The notes under the pieces: generated by a model
What the model saw: only the letters and a program-made list of their open reading frames with translations
What the model was told of the DNA's origin: nothing
The model's database searches: none
NCBI RefSeq assembly: GCF_003627795.1
Contig: NZ_CP032684.1
Span: forward strand, 2,395,001-2,459,000
DNA from: Rhizobium sp. CCGE531
Lineage (GTDB): Bacteria > Pseudomonadota > Alphaproteobacteria > Rhizobiales > Rhizobiaceae
DNA length: 64,000 nucleotides
Reading direction: 5' to 3'
Shown: one piece after another, positions 8,868-18,940 of the stretch
How positions within the stretch are numbered: position 1 is the stretch's first letter
Layout of the letters: each line of letters opens with the position of its first letter
Made by a program: the position numbers and the translations under genes

Positions 8868-9863
8868 TCACCCGGCCTTCGCGGTCACGGTCGATTTGAA
8901 TTTGCCCATCAGATACGGGCCGGACAGAACAGGAGCGTATTTCGGCTCTTCGCCTGTTTTCAGGCACGAAGGCAGGCAGGCGATCTCGGCAAACCAGTTC
9001 GGCTGATGGAAAAAGGCCAGGGATTGCCGGCGCTGCATGCCACCTTCTTCCGGCGGCGGATTGACGACGCGATGCACGGTGGAAACCCAGCGATCATTGG
9101 TCCAGAGCGCCATCAGGTCGCCGATGTTGATGACGAAAGCACCCTTAACTGGCGGCACCGGCGTCCAGTGGCCGTCCGGAGCGACAATCTCAAGCCCCTT
9201 CGAGCCCGGCTGCGGCAAGAGGATCGTCAGGCTGCCGTAATCGGTATGCGCGCCGGCACGAAGCTGGCCCGGCTGTGGCGGCACGAGCTGCTCGGGATAA
9301 TTCAGCGCCCTCAGCGCGCTGACCGGCGCATCCACATAGGGATCGAAGAAGTGCTCGGCGAGACCGAGCGCGGTGGCAAATACGCGCATGATGCGCGCCG
9401 CGAGATCCTCCATCGCCCCGTAATAGGCCTTCCACGCCTCCACGAACCCTTCGGGGCCTTCCGGCCAGATGGTGGCGGCATAACAGAAGCCGAGCGCTTC
9501 CGGATCGCTCATATCAGCGGGGACGGAAAGCGGACCTCCGTTGAAGCTTTCCTTCAGGTCCGGCGGCGTATCGACATTGCGCGATTTCGCCAGCGCTTCC
9601 GTACCAGGCCCGAGATAGCCGTAGGGATAGCCGGCATAGAGCGTCCTGGCGCGCTGCTTCACCTCGGCCGGCAGATCGAAGAAGACCTGCGTCTTCTCCC
9701 ATATCCCAGCGATAACAGCGTCGGTGACACCGTGATTGGCAATCGCCAGAAAGCCGGTCGAGCGGCATATCCGGTCCACCTCAGCACCTAGCCGCTTTTT
9801 CTCGTCGTGACTGGCCGCCTCGAAGGTGCCGAGATCGAAAATCGGAAAGCTATGATCGGACAT
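8868..9863 (-). CDS. 2-oxoglutarate/Fe(II)-dependent oxygenase (isopenicillin N synthase-like)
   Basis: 331 residues with the DIOX_N domain (GFLAIANHGV) followed by the double-stranded beta-helix 2OG-Fe(II) oxygenase domain. Iron ligands are visible as HTDYGSLTILL (His-x-Asp) and the distal His in STVHRVVNPP; the 2-oxoglutarate-binding Arg-x-Ser follows in RQSLAFF. Rhizobial members are annotated as isopenicillin N synthase family; a true penicillin pathway is not implied. Probable substrate is a small metabolite. Start ATG at 9863; probably heads a unit with the phosphatase and Nudix genes. Confidence 0.85.
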   Translation of the reverse strand: MSDHSFPIFDLGTFEAASHDEKKRLGAEVDRICRSTGFLAIANHGVTDAVIAGIWEKTQVFFDLPAEVKQRARTLYAGYPYGYLGPGTEALAKSRNVDTPPDLKESFNGGPLSVPADMSDPEALGFCYAATIWPEGPEGFVEAWKAYYGAMEDLAARIMRVFATALGLAEHFFDPYVDAPVSALRALNYPEQLVPPQPGQLRAGAHTDYGSLTILLPQPGSKGLEIVAPDGHWTPVPPVKGAFVINIGDLMALWTNDRWVSTVHRVVNPPPEEGGMQRRQSLAFFHQPNWFAEIACLPSCLKTGEEPKYAPVLSGPYLMGKFKSTVTAKAG

Positions 9864-9940
9864 GCGCGACTCCCATCCGTAACCTCGAGCAAATCAAGCA
9901 TAGGAGGCGGCGGGGAACAACCATCTTGTCCCCCACACGA

Positions 9941-10972
9941 TCAAAGCTGCCAGGCCGAGCGAATGGCGACGGGATAGAGATCGCCCGCCTTCACCGCCTC
10001 GCGGCTATAGGCACGCAGAACCTGCCCATCCGGCATCGACAGCCTCATCGCATAACGCTCGCCCTCATAGAGAACGGAATCGACCCGGCAGGATATGCCC
10101 TCCGCGTCGGCAACCACATCCTCGGGTCGGACGAGAATATCCGCACTCGCGAGGCCGCCCGCCCGGCTCTCCCAAAGGCCTTGGAAGGACGACCAGTCGA
10201 TGCGGCGCGGACCGCTATCGGGAAAAGCCAGCGACAGGATGGCACCCTGCCCGACAAGGCCGCCGACCATCTTGCCTTCGGGGCGTGCATAGATCTCCGC
10301 CGGCGGCGCCACCTGCAGGAGCCGCCCCTCGGACATGACGGCAACATCGGTCGCAAGTGCCATGGCCTCGCTCTGGTCATGCGTGACATAGACCATGGTG
10401 GCGCCGGAGCGCTGGTGAAATTCGCGAAATGTCTCCTCCATCTCCTTTTTCAGGTGACGGTCGAGATTGGCGAGCGGCTCGTCGAGCAGCACGACATCGG
10501 GCGATGTCACCAGGCAGCGAGCAAGCGCCACCCGCTGCCGCTGACCGCCGGAGAGATCGGCGGGCCGGCGTTCCGCATAATCACCGAGGCGCACCGTCGC
10601 CAGCGCCTCGCGCACCTTCTCGCGATAACGCTCGCCGGAGATGCCGCGCACCTTCAGCGGATAGCCGACATTGCCGGCGACGTTCATATGCGGCCACAGC
10701 GCATAGGATTGGAACACCATCGCCATGTTGCGCCGCTCCGGCGGCAGCATGCTGGCCGCATCCGCGAGCAGCCGCTCGCCGAGATGAATGGAGCCATCCG
10801 TCGGCTGTTCGAAGCCGGCTATCATTCGAAGCACGGTCGTCTTGCCGCAGCCGGAGGGGCCGAGCAGCGCCAGGAAACCACCCTCGCGAACATCGAGCGA
10901 CAAGGCGTTGACGGCAGCGCGCCCGCCCGTGCCGAAATCCTTGCTGAGGTGATTGAGGATCAGCTTCGCCAA
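9941..10972 (-). CDS. Iron(III)-type ABC transporter ATP-binding protein
   Basis: 343 residues from a TTG start at 10972 (MAKLILNHLSKDFG), overlapping the permease gene by 13 bases. Walker A GPSGCGKTT, signature LSGGQRQRVALARCL, Walker B VVLLDEPLANLD and the switch His in VTHDQSEA are present, followed by a C-terminal regulatory OB-type (TOBE) domain. Closest in layout to FbpC/AfuC, PotA and 2-aminoethylphosphonate transporters. The upstream in-frame extension lies inside the permease gene and is not credible. Operon order is binding protein, permease, ATPase. Confidence 0.85.
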   Translation of the reverse strand: MAKLILNHLSKDFGTGGRAAVNALSLDVREGGFLALLGPSGCGKTTVLRMIAGFEQPTDGSIHLGERLLADAASMLPPERRNMAMVFQSYALWPHMNVAGNVGYPLKVRGISGERYREKVREALATVRLGDYAERRPADLSGGQRQRVALARCLVTSPDVVLLDEPLANLDRHLKKEMEETFREFHQRSGATMVYVTHDQSEAMALATDVAVMSEGRLLQVAPPAEIYARPEGKMVGGLVGQGAILSLAFPDSGPRRIDWSSFQGLWESRAGGLASADILVRPEDVVADAEGISCRVDSVLYEGERYAMRLSMPDGQVLRAYSREAVKAGDLYPVAIRSAWQL

Positions 10973-12654
10973 GGCACCACTCCCTTCGGCAGGCGCTTGG
11001 CCATGATTTCCAGAAGCACCATCATGATGACGACCATGGCAATGACGATGACCGACATGGCCGAGGCAAGATCGGCGCTGCCGCCATCGTCGAGATTGTA
11101 GATGACGACGCCGAGCGTCTGCGTGCCGGCCGACCAAAGCAATGCGGAAACGGTCAACTCGTTGCAGGCGATCAGAAAGACCAGGATCACCGAGGCGCCG
11201 GCAGCCGGCGCGATCAGCGGCACGATGATATCGGCAAGGCGGCGGAAGAATCCCGCACCGGAAAGCCGCGCCGCCTCTTCCAGCGCCGGATCGAGCTGCA
11301 GGAAGGCGCTCATGACCGGCTTCAGGCTGACGGCGAAATAGGCGGAGAAATAGGCGAGCAGGATGATCCAGATCGTCCCGTAAAGCGTGACGTTGAGGAT
11401 CGGCAGCGGCGCCGCGAACACCAGAATGAAGCAGACGGCGATGATGATGCCCGGAAGCGAATAAGGGATCTCGATCATGCCGCCGACGATGCGGCTCAGC
11501 ATGTCCTTGCGCCGCGTCAGCGCATAGGCCGCAAGCACTGTCACCAGCAGGAGACCGAGCGCCGTCATGCTGGCGAGGAAAAGCGAATTGGAAAAGGCGA
11601 TGCGCGTTATGCTTTGCCGAAACAGGATTTCCGTGAAGGCGTTCAGCGATGCCGTCTTGAAAGTGAGCGGCACGCCATAGGCCGGCACCAGCGCGCCGGC
11701 GACCAGCGCCAGGAAGGGCGCGACGAGCATGACGAACAGGATGGTACAGAGCACCGGGAGCGCAAGATAGCGCCAGCGGCCAAGCGAAAAGGCAGCCGTC
11801 GCGCCGGAAATGCCGATCACGCGATAATCACGCCCCTTCAAGGCCCTGCCCTGCACGGCAAGCCCCGCAACCGCAATGACGGCGATCATCGTCGACAGCA
11901 CGGCGATATCGCCGAAGGTGCGTGGGCCGAAGCTGGAGAACTTCGTGAAGATCAGGGTCGAGAGCGTATAGATCGAGGCAGGAATGCCGAGGATCGCGGG
12001 AATACCGAAATTGCCGATGGACGAGACGAAGGCGATCGCCGCTCCGGCGATGATGCCGGGTAGAGATAAGGGCAGGATGATATCGCGGAAGACGCGCAGG
12101 CCGGAGGCACCGGAGAGCCTCGCGGCTTCCACGCCATCGCGCGGCAGCGCCATCAGGCCGGCGCGCAGGGCGAGATAGACCAGCGGCGCATGCTGGACGC
12201 CATAAAGCAGCGCAATGCCGCCGACCGAATAGAGCGGCTGTGGCGAGCCGAGCGGCGGCGCGATGTGCAGCGCCTTGAGCAAGGGGCTCGATGGCCCGGA
12301 CATCTGCACCCAGGCAAGCGCCGTCACCTGCGGCGGGATCATCATCGGCAATACGAAAAGGAAGCCGAGCAGCCCCCTGCCCGAAAGATCCGTCAATGTC
12401 AGCAGGAATGCGAAGAGGCAGCCGAGGACCACGGAAACGATGGTGCCGAGCACGGCCGTCTCGATCGTGTACCAGGCCGAGCGCCAGAGCGCCGGATCGG
12501 TGATGAGTTCATAGGTGCCGCCCCTCAGCAGCGCCTCGATGCCGGCAAGCGCCAGCCGCGCCAGCGGCAGGACGCTGAGCAAAAGCACGACGGCAACAAC
12601 AAAAGGAAACAGCCAGGCCGGCTGGCTGTTTCCTCTACGCACATATCCGTACAT
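10960..12654 (-). CDS. Iron(III)-type ABC transporter permease (fused, two domains)
   Basis: 564 residues containing two binding-protein-dependent transport domains in tandem (about 60-250 and 340-545), each with several membrane spans and an EAA-type loop (EAARLSGASGLRVFRDIILP and EEAARLSGAGFFRRLADIIVP). This duplicated layout is that of FbpB/AfuB iron permeases. It is the membrane channel for the import system with the genes at 9941 and 12672, and begins 17 bp after the binding-protein gene. Confidence 0.88.
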   Translation of the reverse strand: MYGYVRRGNSQPAWLFPFVVAVVLLLSVLPLARLALAGIEALLRGGTYELITDPALWRSAWYTIETAVLGTIVSVVLGCLFAFLLTLTDLSGRGLLGFLFVLPMMIPPQVTALAWVQMSGPSSPLLKALHIAPPLGSPQPLYSVGGIALLYGVQHAPLVYLALRAGLMALPRDGVEAARLSGASGLRVFRDIILPLSLPGIIAGAAIAFVSSIGNFGIPAILGIPASIYTLSTLIFTKFSSFGPRTFGDIAVLSTMIAVIAVAGLAVQGRALKGRDYRVIGISGATAAFSLGRWRYLALPVLCTILFVMLVAPFLALVAGALVPAYGVPLTFKTASLNAFTEILFRQSITRIAFSNSLFLASMTALGLLLVTVLAAYALTRRKDMLSRIVGGMIEIPYSLPGIIIAVCFILVFAAPLPILNVTLYGTIWIILLAYFSAYFAVSLKPVMSAFLQLDPALEEAARLSGAGFFRRLADIIVPLIAPAAGASVILVFLIACNELTVSALLWSAGTQTLGVVIYNLDDGGSADLASAMSVIVIAMVVIMMVLLEIMAKRLPKGVVPWRS

Positions 12655-12671
12655 TCCAAATCCGGGTCGGA

Positions 12672-13652
12672 TTACTTCGACTTGAAGTAGGTGGAGAAGA
12701 TCTTCAGGTCCTGATCCGTATTCTTGAGAGCATCGGCTGCATTCAACGGCAAAACCTTGATGCTGTCACGCGCCGGGAAACCTTCCGGCAGCGGCGTGCC
12801 GTTGCGGGCCGGGATGTAGCCGAGCTTCAGGAAGCCTTCCTGGCCCTTTTCGGAGAGGACGTAATCGACGAACTTCCTGGCGGCATCGGCGTGTTGAGTG
12901 CCTGCGAGAATGCCGACCGGCTCGGTGACTGCAGAAACGCCTTCCTTCGGGAAGACGAATTCCAGCGGAGCGCCCTTCGCCTTTTCGCGGATCGGCATGT
13001 AGTCGACGATCATGCCATAGGCCTTCTCGCCGGAGGCGACGGACTTGAGCACGGCGCCGTTGCCGCCGGAAGCGATCGCGCCATTTTCGGCGAGGTTCTT
13101 GTAGTAGTCCCAGCCGAGGCTGCTGACGCCGGCGAGCGTCTGCGCGTGGATGAGAGCAGCACCTGAAGCAAGCGGGCTCGGCATGGCAACGAGGCCCTTG
13201 GCTTCCGGCTCCACCAGATCCTGCCAGCTCGCCGGCTTCATCGCGGCGGCCGTGTTGTAGACGATGCCGGTCGTGATCAGCTTGGTGGAGTAATAATAAC
13301 CGCCGGCGTCATAAAGCGACGGATCGTAATTTGCGGCTTCCGGCGACTTGTAGGCCAGCAGCTTGCCGGCTTCCTTCAACCGCTCCAGCGTCACCATATC
13401 GGCGATCAGCAGAACGTCGGCGACGGGAGCGCGGGCCTGCATCTCAGCCTGCAGCTTGGCGATGATCTGCGGCGTGCCGTCGCGAACCCAATCGACCTTG
13501 ATGCCGGGATTGGCAGCCATGAAGCCATCGACGGTCGCCTGCGCATCGGCATTCGGCTGGCTGGTGTAGAGGACGAGGTCGGCAGCATTTGCGGTACCGG
13601 AGAAAAGAGCGATGGCCAACAGGCCGGCAAAGGCGGAAACAAAGGTCTTCAT
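12672..13652 (-). CDS. Periplasmic substrate-binding protein, iron(III)/phosphonate type
   Basis: 326 residues with a clear signal peptide (MKTFVSAFAGLLAIALFSGTANAA, cleavage near residue 23). Mature start LVLYTSQPNADAQATVDGF is typical of the FbpA/AfuA cluster. The paired tyrosines that bind ferric ion in FbpA are not evident at the usual place (SGEKAYGMIVDYMP), so the ligand may be an organic phosphonate, thiamine-like compound or ferric chelate instead. GAGGAC precedes the ATG. First gene of the importer operon; divergent from the aldo/keto reductase gene. Confidence 0.8.
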   Translation of the reverse strand: MKTFVSAFAGLLAIALFSGTANAADLVLYTSQPNADAQATVDGFMAANPGIKVDWVRDGTPQIIAKLQAEMQARAPVADVLLIADMVTLERLKEAGKLLAYKSPEAANYDPSLYDAGGYYYSTKLITTGIVYNTAAAMKPASWQDLVEPEAKGLVAMPSPLASGAALIHAQTLAGVSSLGWDYYKNLAENGAIASGGNGAVLKSVASGEKAYGMIVDYMPIREKAKGAPLEFVFPKEGVSAVTEPVGILAGTQHADAARKFVDYVLSEKGQEGFLKLGYIPARNGTPLPEGFPARDSIKVLPLNAADALKNTDQDLKIFSTYFKSK

Positions 13653-13824
13653 GAAACGTCCTCGGCTAGGTTGTAAGAGCGTTGTCTAGACGTAGGGCTT
13701 AACATGATTGTGACAGTTGAATTTGAACAAGATGCCTTTGGTATGATGATTAGACCTTGACCGTCTGCCTCCCGCGCTATTTCCTGACGCACGAATTTCA
13801 GATGGGATTTAGGAGGACGTATTT

Positions 13825-14883
13825 ATGGAATATCGCCTGCTTGGCCGCTCCGGCCTCAAAGTTTCCGCCATCACCATGGGCACCATGACGTTCGGCGGAG
13901 TCGGCTGGGCAAAAACCGTTGGCGATCTCGGCATCAAGGATGCGAAGAAGCTTGTCGACATGTGCATCGATGCCGGCGTCAACCTGCTCGATACGGCCGA
14001 CGTCTACTCGCAAGGCGCATCGGAGGAAATTCTCGGCGAGATCATCGGCGGCCCGCGCAAGAACGGCGTGCTCATCGCCACGAAAGCGCGCTTCCCGATG
14101 GGTTCCGGCGTCAACGATGCTGGCTCATCCCGCCAACATCTCATCGAGGCCTGCGAGGCAAGCCTGAAGCGCATGAAGACCGACGTGATCGATCTCTATC
14201 AGCTGCATCAATGGGACGGACAAACGCCGCTGGAAGAGACGATGGAAGCGCTCGACACCTTGGTTCGCCAGGGCAAGGTCCGCTACATCGGCTGCTCGAA
14301 CTTTTCCGGCTGGCACATCATGAAGGCACTCGGCGTCAGCGAGCGCGACAGGCGCGAACGTTTCGTCAGCCAGCAGATCCACTACACGCTGGAAGCCCGC
14401 GATGCGGAAAACGAGCTGGTTCCGATCAGCATCGATCAGGGCCTCGGCATCCTCGTCTGGAGCCCGATTGCCGGCGGCCTGCTGTCAGGCAAGCATCGCC
14501 GCAACCAGGCGACGCCGGAGGGCACGCGCCAGTTCGCCGGCTGGACCGAGCCGCCGATCCGCGATGAAAACCGCCTGTGGAATATCGTCGATACGCTGGT
14601 GGAAATCGCAGACGGCCGCGGTATTTCGGCCGCTCAAGTGGCGCTTGCGTGGCTCATCGGCCGCAAGGGCGTGACCTCGGTCATCATCGGCGGCCGCACC
14701 AAGGCCCAGTTCAAGGACAATCTCGCCAGCGCCGAGCTGAAGCTGACGGACGAGGAGCGCAAGCGCCTCGATGACGTCAGCCTGCAGCCGCTGATGTATC
14801 CCTATTGGCACCAGCGCAATACCGCCAACGACCGCTTAAGCGAGGCCGATCTGGCGCTGATCAGCCCGCATTTGGAGAAATGA
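13825..14883 (+). CDS. Aldo/keto reductase
   Basis: 352 residues, TIM-barrel NADPH-dependent oxidoreductase. The catalytic tetrad is visible as DTADVYSQG (Asp, Tyr), the lysine in ATKARF and the histidine in LYQLHQWD; cofactor-binding residues lie in the C-terminal VIIGGRTKAQFKDNL region. Close in layout to YhdN/YajO-type enzymes acting on carbonyl compounds. TAGGAGGA lies before the ATG. Monocistronic, ended by a palindromic repeat element (14897-15055). Confidence 0.88.
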   Translation: MEYRLLGRSGLKVSAITMGTMTFGGVGWAKTVGDLGIKDAKKLVDMCIDAGVNLLDTADVYSQGASEEILGEIIGGPRKNGVLIATKARFPMGSGVNDAGSSRQHLIEACEASLKRMKTDVIDLYQLHQWDGQTPLEETMEALDTLVRQGKVRYIGCSNFSGWHIMKALGVSERDRRERFVSQQIHYTLEARDAENELVPISIDQGLGILVWSPIAGGLLSGKHRRNQATPEGTRQFAGWTEPPIRDENRLWNIVDTLVEIADGRGISAAQVALAWLIGRKGVTSVIIGGRTKAQFKDNLASAELKLTDEERKRLDDVSLQPLMYPYWHQRNTANDRLSEADLALISPHLEK

Positions 14884-14896
14884 AAGGGAACAAACG

Positions 14897-15055
14897 CCTT
14901 CTCTCCCCGGAGAGAAGGTGGACTGGAGCGATTGAGTGAAACGAAATCGCGAGAGGCCGGATGACGGGGTGCCAAGAGTACGAAAATCCCCGCATTCAAA
15001 TCGGGCAGCCCCCTCATCCGACCCTTCGGGCCACCTTCTCCCCGAGGGGAGAAGG
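14897..15055. repeat. RIME-like palindromic intergenic element
   Basis: About 160 bp with a hairpin at each end: CTTCTCTCCCCGGAGAGAAG (14898-14917) and CCTTCTCCCCGAGGGGAGAAGG (15034-15055), plus internal GGCCGGATGACGGGG and CCCCTCATCCGACCC arms. This is the pattern of rhizobial intergenic mosaic elements (RIME). It sits between two convergent genes, where its hairpins may also end transcription. Confidence 0.75.
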
Positions 15056-15061
15056 AAAAAA

Positions 15062-16291
15062 CTAAGCAGCCATCGCCCCGATCTCGCCTGATATCAACTT
15101 GCCAAGCCGCGAGATGCCTTCCTCGATCATCTCGGCATTGGCGCAGGAGAAGCTGACGCGGAAGGTATTCGCTCCGCTGCCATCGGCGAAGAAGGCCTGG
15201 CCCGGCACGAAGGCAACCTTCGCCGTTTCCAGCGACCGTGCAAGCAGCTTGGCGCCATCCATGCCCTTCGGCAGGGTGACCCAGACGAACATGCCGCCTT
15301 GCGGCTTCGTCCAGCTCGTCCCGTCAGGCATATATTTCGCAAGCGCCGCCAGCATGCAGTCGCGGCGGTGGCTGTAGGTCTTGCGGACCTTGGCGACCTG
15401 CGCATCGAAACCGCGCTCGGCGACCTGGTGGATGGCGATCTGGTTGATGGTCGAGGAATGCAGGTCGGCCGCCTGCTTCATAAGCACGAGCTTGCGGATG
15501 ACGGGCGCATTGGCGACGACGAAGCCGACACGAAGGCCAGGCGCCAGCGTCTTGGAAAAGCTGCCGCAATAGATCGTCCGCGTATCGTTGATATCGCCCT
15601 TGCGGGCGATTTCCAGTGCGAGAATCGGCGCGACCGGCTCGCCATCGTAACGCAGCGACTGATAGGCGGCGTCCTCGATGACGGCGATATCGAGTTCTTC
15701 GGCAAGATCGAGCAGCTTCTCGCGGCCGGCCAGATCGACCGTCTCACCCGTCGGATTGGCGAAATCGGCCGAGAGATAGGCAAACTTCACCCTGCCGCCA
15801 GCCTGCGCAGCCGCGGCGCGATAGGAATCCGGCGTGCGGTTGCCGTTCGGCGTCAGCTGGTCATAGGTCGGCTCATAGGCGTTGAAGGCCTGCAGCGCAC
15901 CGAGATAGGTCGGCGCAGTGACGAGTGCCGTATCCTTCGGCGATAGGAAGAGCTTGCCGAGATAATCGAGACCCTGCTGCGAACCGGAGACGATGAAGAC
16001 GTTTTCGAGCTCGCAGGGAATGCCGAGCGCGCCCATCTGGCCGACAAGCCATTCGCGCAGCGGCTTGTAGCCCTCGCTGACCGAATATTGCAGCGCTGCA
16101 TTCACCGTCGGGCCGGAAAAAATGTCGGCATAGGCTTGCTTGAATTCGGCATCCGGGAACAATGCGGGATCGGGAATACCGCCGGCGAAAGAGATGATAT
16201 CCGGCCGCTCCAGCAGCTTCAGCAGCTCGCGGATTTCGGAGGCGCGCATACGGCTCGAACGCGTCGCAAAGATATTTTCCCAATTCAACAT
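15062..16291 (-). CDS. PLP-dependent aminotransferase (fold I, 2-aminoadipate/LysN-like)
   Basis: 409 residues from ATG 16291 (GAGGAAG upstream); a longer frame to 16333 has no ribosome binding site. Fold-type I marks: SFAGGIPDP near the N-terminus, GSQQGLD, NPTGETV, and the PLP lysine in CGSFSKTLAPGLRVG. The overall order matches 2-aminoadipate/aromatic or branched-chain aminotransferases related to MocR C-domains, without a DNA-binding domain. Exact amino donor unknown. Monocistronic; a candidate operator lies in its promoter region. Confidence 0.85.
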   Translation of the reverse strand: MLNWENIFATRSSRMRASEIRELLKLLERPDIISFAGGIPDPALFPDAEFKQAYADIFSGPTVNAALQYSVSEGYKPLREWLVGQMGALGIPCELENVFIVSGSQQGLDYLGKLFLSPKDTALVTAPTYLGALQAFNAYEPTYDQLTPNGNRTPDSYRAAAAQAGGRVKFAYLSADFANPTGETVDLAGREKLLDLAEELDIAVIEDAAYQSLRYDGEPVAPILALEIARKGDINDTRTIYCGSFSKTLAPGLRVGFVVANAPVIRKLVLMKQAADLHSSTINQIAIHQVAERGFDAQVAKVRKTYSHRRDCMLAALAKYMPDGTSWTKPQGGMFVWVTLPKGMDGAKLLARSLETAKVAFVPGQAFFADGSGANTFRVSFSCANAEMIEEGISRLGKLISGEIGAMAA

Positions 16292-16347
16292 GGGGCTTCC
16301 TCGTAATTTTTGGTCTTTATGCCACAAGATCACGCAACAAAAGATAA

Positions 16348-16362
16348 GTCAATAATACTGAC
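16348..16362. promoter_or_regulatory. Inverted repeat in the aminotransferase promoter region
   Basis: GTCA-ATAATAC-TGAC, an inverted repeat with 4-bp arms in an AT-rich context, overlapping a TTGACT that could serve as the -35 element on the minus strand, about 60 bp upstream of the aminotransferase start. Could bind a regulator; none can be named. Confidence 0.3.
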
Positions 16363-16388
16363 CTATTTTGTTTGTGACGGTGACATTC

Positions 16389-16802
16389 TCAAGCCGATTT
16401 GTAGTCGAAGGGGTTGAGAACAATGACGGGAAAGACCGAAAAATCGACGATATCGCGCGTAACGATCGTTAGATTATGGACAGATGCGGTCGCCGCTATC
16501 ATCGCATCAGCAATCAGCGTCGGCGATTTGCGATGCATGAATTGCGCCCATCGAATCATGCAGTCAGCATCCAGGGGAATGACTCGAATCCCGCGCTGCA
16601 AATCATCCAACCAGCGTGCGAGTTCCTTTGCCTTTTGCGGATCGGTTTCTCCAGTCAACTCGATACCGCGCTGGATCTCGCCGATCGTGATGGCCGAAAT
16701 CGCAAGGTCGTCACTCCTGACACTATTTATCCAGGCCAGTACCGCACCATGGGGCTTTACCCTGCGCAATTCCGATACCACATTCGTATCAAGCAAATAC
16801 AA
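16389..16802 (-). CDS. PIN-domain toxin, VapC/FitB-like
   Basis: 137 residues with the PIN-domain acidic residues: Asp5 (MYLLDTNVVSEL), the glutamate in ITIGEIQRGIEL, the aspartate in LIADAMIAATA and the last aspartates in TRDIVDF. VapC-type toxins are Mg2+-dependent RNases that cleave tRNA or rRNA. The gene follows the antitoxin gene by 3 bp, the usual antitoxin-first operon. All key residues are present, so the toxin is probably active. Confidence 0.88.
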   Translation of the reverse strand: MYLLDTNVVSELRRVKPHGAVLAWINSVRSDDLAISAITIGEIQRGIELTGETDPQKAKELARWLDDLQRGIRVIPLDADCMIRWAQFMHRKSPTLIADAMIAATASVHNLTIVTRDIVDFSVFPVIVLNPFDYKSA

Positions 16803-16805
16803 GTA

Positions 16806-17066
16806 TCAATCCTCACTCAGATTGACGTCCCGCCAGACCCATTCCTTGCGAGACGGGATATCGAGTTCGAATCTTGGCTCCGGCGCGAGAAGCACGTCCT
16901 TGGCGGACGGCTTGGCCCGCTTGTTCAGCGCTTCCCACTCGGACACGGAAACAAGCACAGCTTTAGGTTCGCCCCTCTTTGAAACGAGCTGCGGTCCTTC
17001 CTCCAATGAGGCATCAAGCATTTCGCTGAATTTCGCTTTGGCATCCTGAACAGGCCATTGGCGCAT
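16806..17066 (-). CDS. Phd/YefM-family antitoxin
   Basis: 86 residues. The N-terminus MRQWPVQDAKAKFSEMLDASLEEGPQLVSKRGEPKAVLVS is the Phd/YefM DNA-binding fold; the C-terminal tail is the toxin-binding region. I chose ATG 17066 because GGAGG sits 5 bases upstream; an earlier in-frame ATG (17078) lies before that site. Predicted to neutralise the adjacent PIN toxin and to repress the operon through the repeats at 17082-17099. Confidence 0.85.
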   Translation of the reverse strand: MRQWPVQDAKAKFSEMLDASLEEGPQLVSKRGEPKAVLVSVSEWEALNKRAKPSAKDVLLAPEPRFELDIPSRKEWVWRDVNLSED

Positions 17067-17081
17067 GGCATCCTCCATCTG

Positions 17082-17099
17082 ACTAGTTTAAAGACTAGT
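17082..17099. promoter_or_regulatory. Probable autoregulatory operator of the toxin-antitoxin pair
   Basis: Two copies of the palindrome ACTAGT (17082-17087 and 17094-17099), on the minus strand read as AACTAGT repeated after a 5-base spacer, 16-33 bp upstream of the antitoxin start. Paired palindromes of this kind are the usual target of Phd-type antitoxins. Confidence 0.5.
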
Positions 17100-17184
17100 T
17101 ATCCTTTGCAGGCAATTCAAGATCAAACTTGCGAGACAGCGATCCCGATCCGATACTTATGTTGATGATCGAATTGGAACACCT

Positions 17185-17793
17185 ATGGCAAAAGACGACC
17201 CCACTTCCTCCTTCTACGATCACAGCGCAGCCGTCTATGCCGTGCGCGATCGCAGCCTGCCGCAACGTCGGCTCGATGCCTTCCTGAATACCCTCCCCGC
17301 CGGCGCATCGATTCTCGAACTGGGCTGTGGCGGTGGTCAGGACGCAGCCTACATGATTTCGCAGGGCTTCAACGTCACGCCCACGGATGGTTCACCGGAA
17401 ATGGCCAAGCAGGCCGAAAAGTTGATCGGCAAGCCGGTGATCGTTCGCAGGTTCGAAGAGTTGGAGGACGACCAGCTCTACGACGGTATTTGGGCCGAAG
17501 CATCCTTGCTGCATGTGCTGCGACCAGATCTTCCAGGGATTTTCAACCGCATCCACAAAGCCCTAAAGGACGACGGCCTATTTCACGCCAGTTTCAAAGC
17601 AGGGGAAACCGAGGGGTACGACAGCTTCGGCCGATATTACAACTACCTCTCGGCCGACTGGCTTAGCGATCTGCTCATCTCGACCGGCTGGAAGGACATT
17701 TCGCTCAACGAAACCGATGGCGGCGGCTACGATGGCAAACCGACAAGATGGCTGCGGATGAGAGCCAGGAAAGGCATTCGATCGGCCACATGA
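17185..17793 (+). CDS. Class I SAM-dependent methyltransferase
   Basis: 202 residues. Motif I ILELGCGGGQDA (about residues 38-49) binds S-adenosylmethionine; the following TPTDGSPEMAKQAEK and the ELEDDQLYDGIWAEASLLHV region match motifs II and III of the Methyltransf_11/25 group. The acceptor substrate is unknown. Start ATG 17185 with GGAA upstream. Followed by a strong terminator at 17820-17851. Confidence 0.8.
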   Translation: MAKDDPTSSFYDHSAAVYAVRDRSLPQRRLDAFLNTLPAGASILELGCGGGQDAAYMISQGFNVTPTDGSPEMAKQAEKLIGKPVIVRRFEELEDDQLYDGIWAEASLLHVLRPDLPGIFNRIHKALKDDGLFHASFKAGETEGYDSFGRYYNYLSADWLSDLLISTGWKDISLNETDGGGYDGKPTRWLRMRARKGIRSAT

Positions 17794-17819
17794 GCCGTAA
17801 ACATGTCCTGAAACGTTCA

Positions 17820-17851
17820 GGGCCGGGGAAGTCTCCCTCCCCGGCCCTTTT
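17820..17851 (+). terminator. Rho-independent terminator after the methyltransferase gene
   Basis: Hairpin GGGCCGGGGA / TCCCCGGCCC with an 8-base loop followed by TTTT. It lies 27 bp after the methyltransferase stop. On the minus strand there is no T-run, so it does not obviously serve ilvC. Confidence 0.8.
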
Positions 17852-17876
17852 CATTGTGGTATAGACCCAAAGACGC

Positions 17877-18932
<1,056 letters not shown>

Positions 18933-18940
18933 TTAAATTG

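Noticed and set aside
7539..9791. 750-residue plus-strand ORF
   Set aside because: It lies opposite the Nudix, phosphatase and oxygenase genes, each with strong motif evidence; the long antisense frame is an effect of GC-rich codon use.
9926..11101. 391-residue plus-strand ORF opposite the ABC ATPase gene
   Set aside because: The minus-strand ATPase has all ABC motifs; the plus frame is His/Arg-rich without a fold.
12672..12780. CRISPR-like or tandem repeats
   Set aside because: No regularly spaced direct repeats were seen here or elsewhere in the window; the repeated elements present are palindromic intergenic elements.
13653..13824. Possible iron-box between the iron(III)-type importer and the aldo/keto reductase
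   Set aside because: No clear Fur, RirA or Irr box was found by eye; only scattered TGA/TCA triplets.
16414..17049. 211-residue plus-strand ORF over the toxin-antitoxin genes
   Set aside because: Opposite strand of two well-supported genes; no domain.
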